From: Halopseudomonas laoshanensis | GTDB lineage: Bacteria > Pseudomonadota > Gammaproteobacteria > Pseudomonadales > Pseudomonadaceae | Reading direction: 5' to 3' | Assembly: GCF_008365385.1 (NCBI RefSeq) | Contig: NZ_QOVF01000001.1 | Location: 1,364,001 to 1,428,000, forward strand | DNA: 64,000 bases | Part shown: positions 61,152 to 64,000 of the stretch, one piece after another | Layout of the letters: each line of letters begins with the position of its first letter | Position numbering within the stretch: the first letter of the stretch is position 1 | Notes under the pieces: model-generated | Seen by the model: the letters and a program-made list of their open reading frames with translations, nothing else | Told to the model about the DNA's origin: nothing | Database searches by the model: none | Made by a program: the position numbers and the translations under genes

Positions 61152-64000
61152 ATGCCCGCAAATACGCGCCTTCTTTCCGTGCCCCCGGTCGCCCGCGACC
61201 AGGCTAGAAGCACCTGGGGCAATCTGGCCGGTGCCGCGCGGGCCCTGGCGATTGCCGAGGCCGCCGCCGAGCATGCTGGCCTGAGCCTGGTGATTACCCG
61301 CGACACCGCCTCTGCAGATCAACTTGAGCAGGAGCTGCGGTTTTTCGCCCCGGCTCTGCCGGTACTGAGCTTCCCCGACTGGGAAACCCTGCCCTACGAT
61401 CGCTTTTCACCGCACCAGGACATCATCTCTCAGCGCCTGAAAAGCCTGCATCTGCTGCCACAGGTAACCCAGGGCATTCTCGTAGTGCCGATGACCACCC
61501 TGCTGCATCGGATTGCGCCACGCAGCTTTCTGGGCGGTTCGGTACTGATGCTGGAACTTGGCCAGAAGCTCGACATCGAGCGCATGCGCCTGAATCTGGA
61601 TGCGGCCGGTTATCGCTGCGTGGATACCGTTTACGAGCACGGCGACTATGCGGTACGCGGCGCGCTGCTGGACCTGTTTCCGATGGGCAGCCCGGAACCG
61701 ATCCGTATCGACCTGTTTGATGACGAAATCGAAACCCTGCGTACCTTTGATCCGGACACTCAGCGCTCGGTCGACAAGGTCGACAGCATCCAACTGCTGC
61801 CGGCCAAGGAATTCCCGCTGGATAAATCGGCGCTGACCGGTTTCCGCGCGCGCTTTCGTGAACACTTCGACGTCGATTACCGCCGTTGCCCGGTCTATCA
61901 GGACCTGAGCGAAGGCATGGTGCCGCCCGGCATCGAATATTACCTGCCGCTGTTTTTTGACGAGCTGAGCAGCCTGTTTGATTACCTGCCGGACAACACC
62001 CTGCTGTTCAGCCTGCCGGATATCGAGGGCAGCGCCGAGCACTTCTGGCAGGATGTACGCCACCGTTATGAAGAGCAGCGCGTCGACAAGACGCGGCCAC
62101 TGCTCGCCCCCGCCAGCCTGTTTCTCAGCGTCGAAGACTGCTTTGCGCAGATCAAGCGCTTCCCGCGCATTATCTGCCATCAAGAGGCGCTGCCGGCCAA
62201 GGCGGGCACGACCAATTTCAATGGTCAGGCGAGCCCGGAACTGGCCATCGACAACCGGCTTGATCAACCGCTGACCGCGCTCCAGACCTTTATCAAAGGT
62301 TTTGAAGGCAAAGTGCTCTTCGTGGTCGAAAGTGCCGGCCGCCGCGAAGCGCTGCTGGAGCTGTTGGCGCGTATCGAGATTAAGCCCGACACCTTCGAAA
62401 GCTGGCCCGAGTTTGTTGCCGGCAAGGCCGCCATCGGGGTCATCATTGCCGGAATCGACCAGAGCATGCTCTGTGGTCATCCGCCGGTGGCACTGATCAC
62501 CGAAAACCAGTTGTTCGGTCAGCGGGTGATGCAACGTCGGCGGCGCGGAAAAGCGACTGATCTGGGCGATGCGGTCATCCGCAACCTCACCGAACTGCGC
62601 GAGGGCGCACCGGTCGTACATATCGACCACGGCGTCGGCCGCTTCCTTGGCCTGGTCAATCTGACCGTCGAAGACCAGCAGGCCGAGTTTCTCACCCTGG
62701 CCTACGCAGACGACGCCAAGCTCTATGTGCCGGTATCCAACCTGCATCTGATCGCCCGCTACACCGGCGGCGAAGACGACAGCGCACCGCTGCATCGTCT
62801 CGGCTCCGAGCAATGGCAGAAAGCCAAGCGCAAGGCCGCGGAAAAAGTCCGGGACGTCGCCGCCGAGCTGCTGGATGTCTATGCCCGCCGCGGCGCCCGC
62901 AAAGGTTTCAGCTTCAGCGCCCCCGAACGCGACTACCAACTGTTTTCCGAGGCCTTCCCGTTCGAGGAAACCGCCGATCAGGAAGCGGCGATCCAGGCCG
63001 TGGTCGAAGATATGGTCAAACCCCAGCCGATGGATCGCCTGGTGTGCGGTGACGTGGGCTTCGGCAAGACGGAAGTGGCCATGCGCGCGGCCTTCCTCGC
63101 CGTGCACGGCGGCAAGCAGGTCGCGGTACTGGTGCCCACCACCCTGCTCGCCCAGCAGCACTATAACAGCTTCCGTGACCGCTTTGCCGATTGGCCGGTC
63201 AAGGTTGAGGTGATGTCGCGCTTCAAATCGACCAAGGAGATCAAGGCCGCGGCGGAAGATCTGGCCGAGGGCAAGGTCGACATTATGATCGGCACACACA
63301 AGCTGCTGCAGGGTGATATTCAGTTCAAGGACCTGGGGCTGATGATCATCGACGAGGAGCACCGTTTCGGCGTACGCCAGAAGGAGCAGCTTAAAGCGCT
63401 GCGTAGCGAGGTCGATGTACTGACCCTGACCGCAACGCCCATCCCGCGCACGCTGAACATGGCCATGTCCGGCATGCGCGAACTGTCGATCATCGCCACG
63501 CCACCCGCACGCCGCCTATCGGTACGGACCTTTGTCATGCAGCAGCAGGCGCCGGTGATCAAGGAAGCGATCCTGCGTGAGTTGCTGCGCGGTGGGCAGG
63601 TCTACTACCTGCACAACGAAGTCTCAAGCATCGAGAAATGTGCTGCTGATCTGGCCGAACTGGTACCTGAGGCGCGCATCGGCATTAGCCACGGGCAGAT
63701 GCCGGAACGCGCGCTTGAACAGGTCATGGGCGATTTCTATCACCGCCGTTTCAATGTGCTGGTGACCACCACCATTATCGAAACCGGTATCGACGTCCCC
63801 AACGCCAACACCATTATTCTGGAGCGCGCCGACAAGTTCGGTCTGGCCCAACTGCACCAGTTGCGCGGTCGCGTCGGCCGTAGTCACCACCAGGCCTATG
63901 CCTACCTGCTGACGCCGCACGGCAAGAAGCTCACCAGCGATGCGGAAAAACGCCTGGAAGCCATCGCCGCGGCTCAGGACCTGGGCGCCGGCTTTACCCT
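61152..64000 (+). CDS. mfd: Transcription-repair coupling factor Mfd, N-terminal 949 residues (truncated by window edge)
   Basis: The frame is open from ATG 61152 to the window end; a full Mfd has about 1150 residues. The start has AAGGA upstream. The UvrB-like N-terminal module includes VLSFPDWETLPYDRFSPH. The RNA-polymerase interaction domain follows near HIDHGVGRFLGLV. The translocase has P-loop GDVGFGKTEVAMRA, DEEH (IIDEEHRFGV), TATPIPRTLNM and RVGRSHHQAYA. Mfd frees stalled RNA polymerase and recruits UvrA. It is divergent from gap across 151 bp. Confidence 0.96.
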   Translation, partial: MPANTRLLSVPPVARDQARSTWGNLAGAARALAIAEAAAEHAGLSLVITRDTASADQLEQELRFFAPALPVLSFPDWETLPYDRFSPHQDIISQRLKSLHLLPQVTQGILVVPMTTLLHRIAPRSFLGGSVLMLELGQKLDIERMRLNLDAAGYRCVDTVYEHGDYAVRGALLDLFPMGSPEPIRIDLFDDEIETLRTFDPDTQRSVDKVDSIQLLPAKEFPLDKSALTGFRARFREHFDVDYRRCPVYQDLSEGMVPPGIEYYLPLFFDELSSLFDYLPDNTLLFSLPDIEGSAEHFWQDVRHRYEEQRVDKTRPLLAPASLFLSVEDCFAQIKRFPRIICHQEALPAKAGTTNFNGQASPELAIDNRLDQPLTALQTFIKGFEGKVLFVVESAGRREALLELLARIEIKPDTFESWPEFVAGKAAIGVIIAGIDQSMLCGHPPVALITENQLFGQRVMQRRRRGKATDLGDAVIRNLTELREGAPVVHIDHGVGRFLGLVNLTVEDQQAEFLTLAYADDAKLYVPVSNLHLIARYTGGEDDSAPLHRLGSEQWQKAKRKAAEKVRDVAAELLDVYARRGARKGFSFSAPERDYQLFSEAFPFEETADQEAAIQAVVEDMVKPQPMDRLVCGDVGFGKTEVAMRAAFLAVHGGKQVAVLVPTTLLAQQHYNSFRDRFADWPVKVEVMSRFKSTKEIKAAAEDLAEGKVDIMIGTHKLLQGDIQFKDLGLMIIDEEHRFGVRQKEQLKALRSEVDVLTLTATPIPRTLNMAMSGMRELSIIATPPARRLSVRTFVMQQQAPVIKEAILRELLRGGQVYYLHNEVSSIEKCAADLAELVPEARIGISHGQMPERALEQVMGDFYHRRFNVLVTTTIIETGIDVPNANTIILERADKFGLAQLHQLRGRVGRSHHQAYAYLLTPHGKKLTSDAEKRLEAIAAAQDLGAGFT

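Noticed and set aside
61407..63362. 651-codon minus-strand frame opposite mfd
   Set aside because: Antisense shadow of mfd, whose motifs are clear on the plus strand.

Overview
The window is a 64 kb piece of core chromosome from a gamma-proteobacterium of the family Pseudomonadaceae. The order tatD-pilZ-holB-tmk-mltG-pabC-fabF-acpP-fabG-fabD-plsX-rpmF, then rluC/rne, murB-kdsB-lpxK-exbDB-comEC, lolCD, sthA, nqrABCDEF, gap and mfd follows the order I remember from Pseudomonas chromosomes. The complete Na+-translocating NADH:quinone reductase and the split class II ribonucleotide reductase (nrdJa/nrdJb) suggest a marine or brackish lineage such as Halopseudomonas, but that is inference. I saw no insertion sequence, phage, tRNA, rRNA or CRISPR array.

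Positions 1-9660 are the most accessory-like part. A partial MalT-type LuxR regulator runs off the left edge. It is followed by a periplasmic quinohemoprotein (PQQ + heme c) alcohol dehydrogenase. A sigma54 activator with a VpsR-like sensor domain is divergent from the dehydrogenase and tail-to-tail with a complete functional-amyloid operon, fapABCDEF, read on the minus strand from 9346 to 4611.

Positions 9634-21200 hold nrdJab with a candidate NrdR box, two DUF genes, a radical SAM protein, an exported amidohydrolase, a TetR regulator and a polyamine-type ABC transporter. After these comes a plus-strand small RNA matching the expected location and architecture of RgsA (about 21072-21193).

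Positions 21228-31346 are DNA metabolism, cell-wall and fatty-acid/phospholipid genes (tatD, pilZ, holB, tmk, mltG, pabC, fabF, acpP, fabG, fabD, plsX, rpmF, yceD), all on the minus strand and densely packed. Positions 31459-38680 hold maf, sppA, a HAD phosphatase, rluC and rne, the last with a very long leader. Positions 38705-48262 carry envelope genes (murB, a phosphotyrosine phosphatase, kdsB, a Trm112-like protein, lpxK, exbD, exbB), comEC, a DUF2062 gene and lolDC. A second Lol permease (lolE) is not next to lolC.

Positions 48376-50018 are a tight plus-strand trio (PilZ protein, small exported protein, glycerophosphodiesterase). Then come sthA, nqrM, apbE and nqrFEDCBA on the minus strand, an exported chalcone-isomerase-fold protein, gap, and a truncated mfd running off the right edge. 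Two long genes, the MalT-type regulator and mfd, are cut by the window boundaries. Functional calls rest on reading motifs and neighbours by eye; no search was run.
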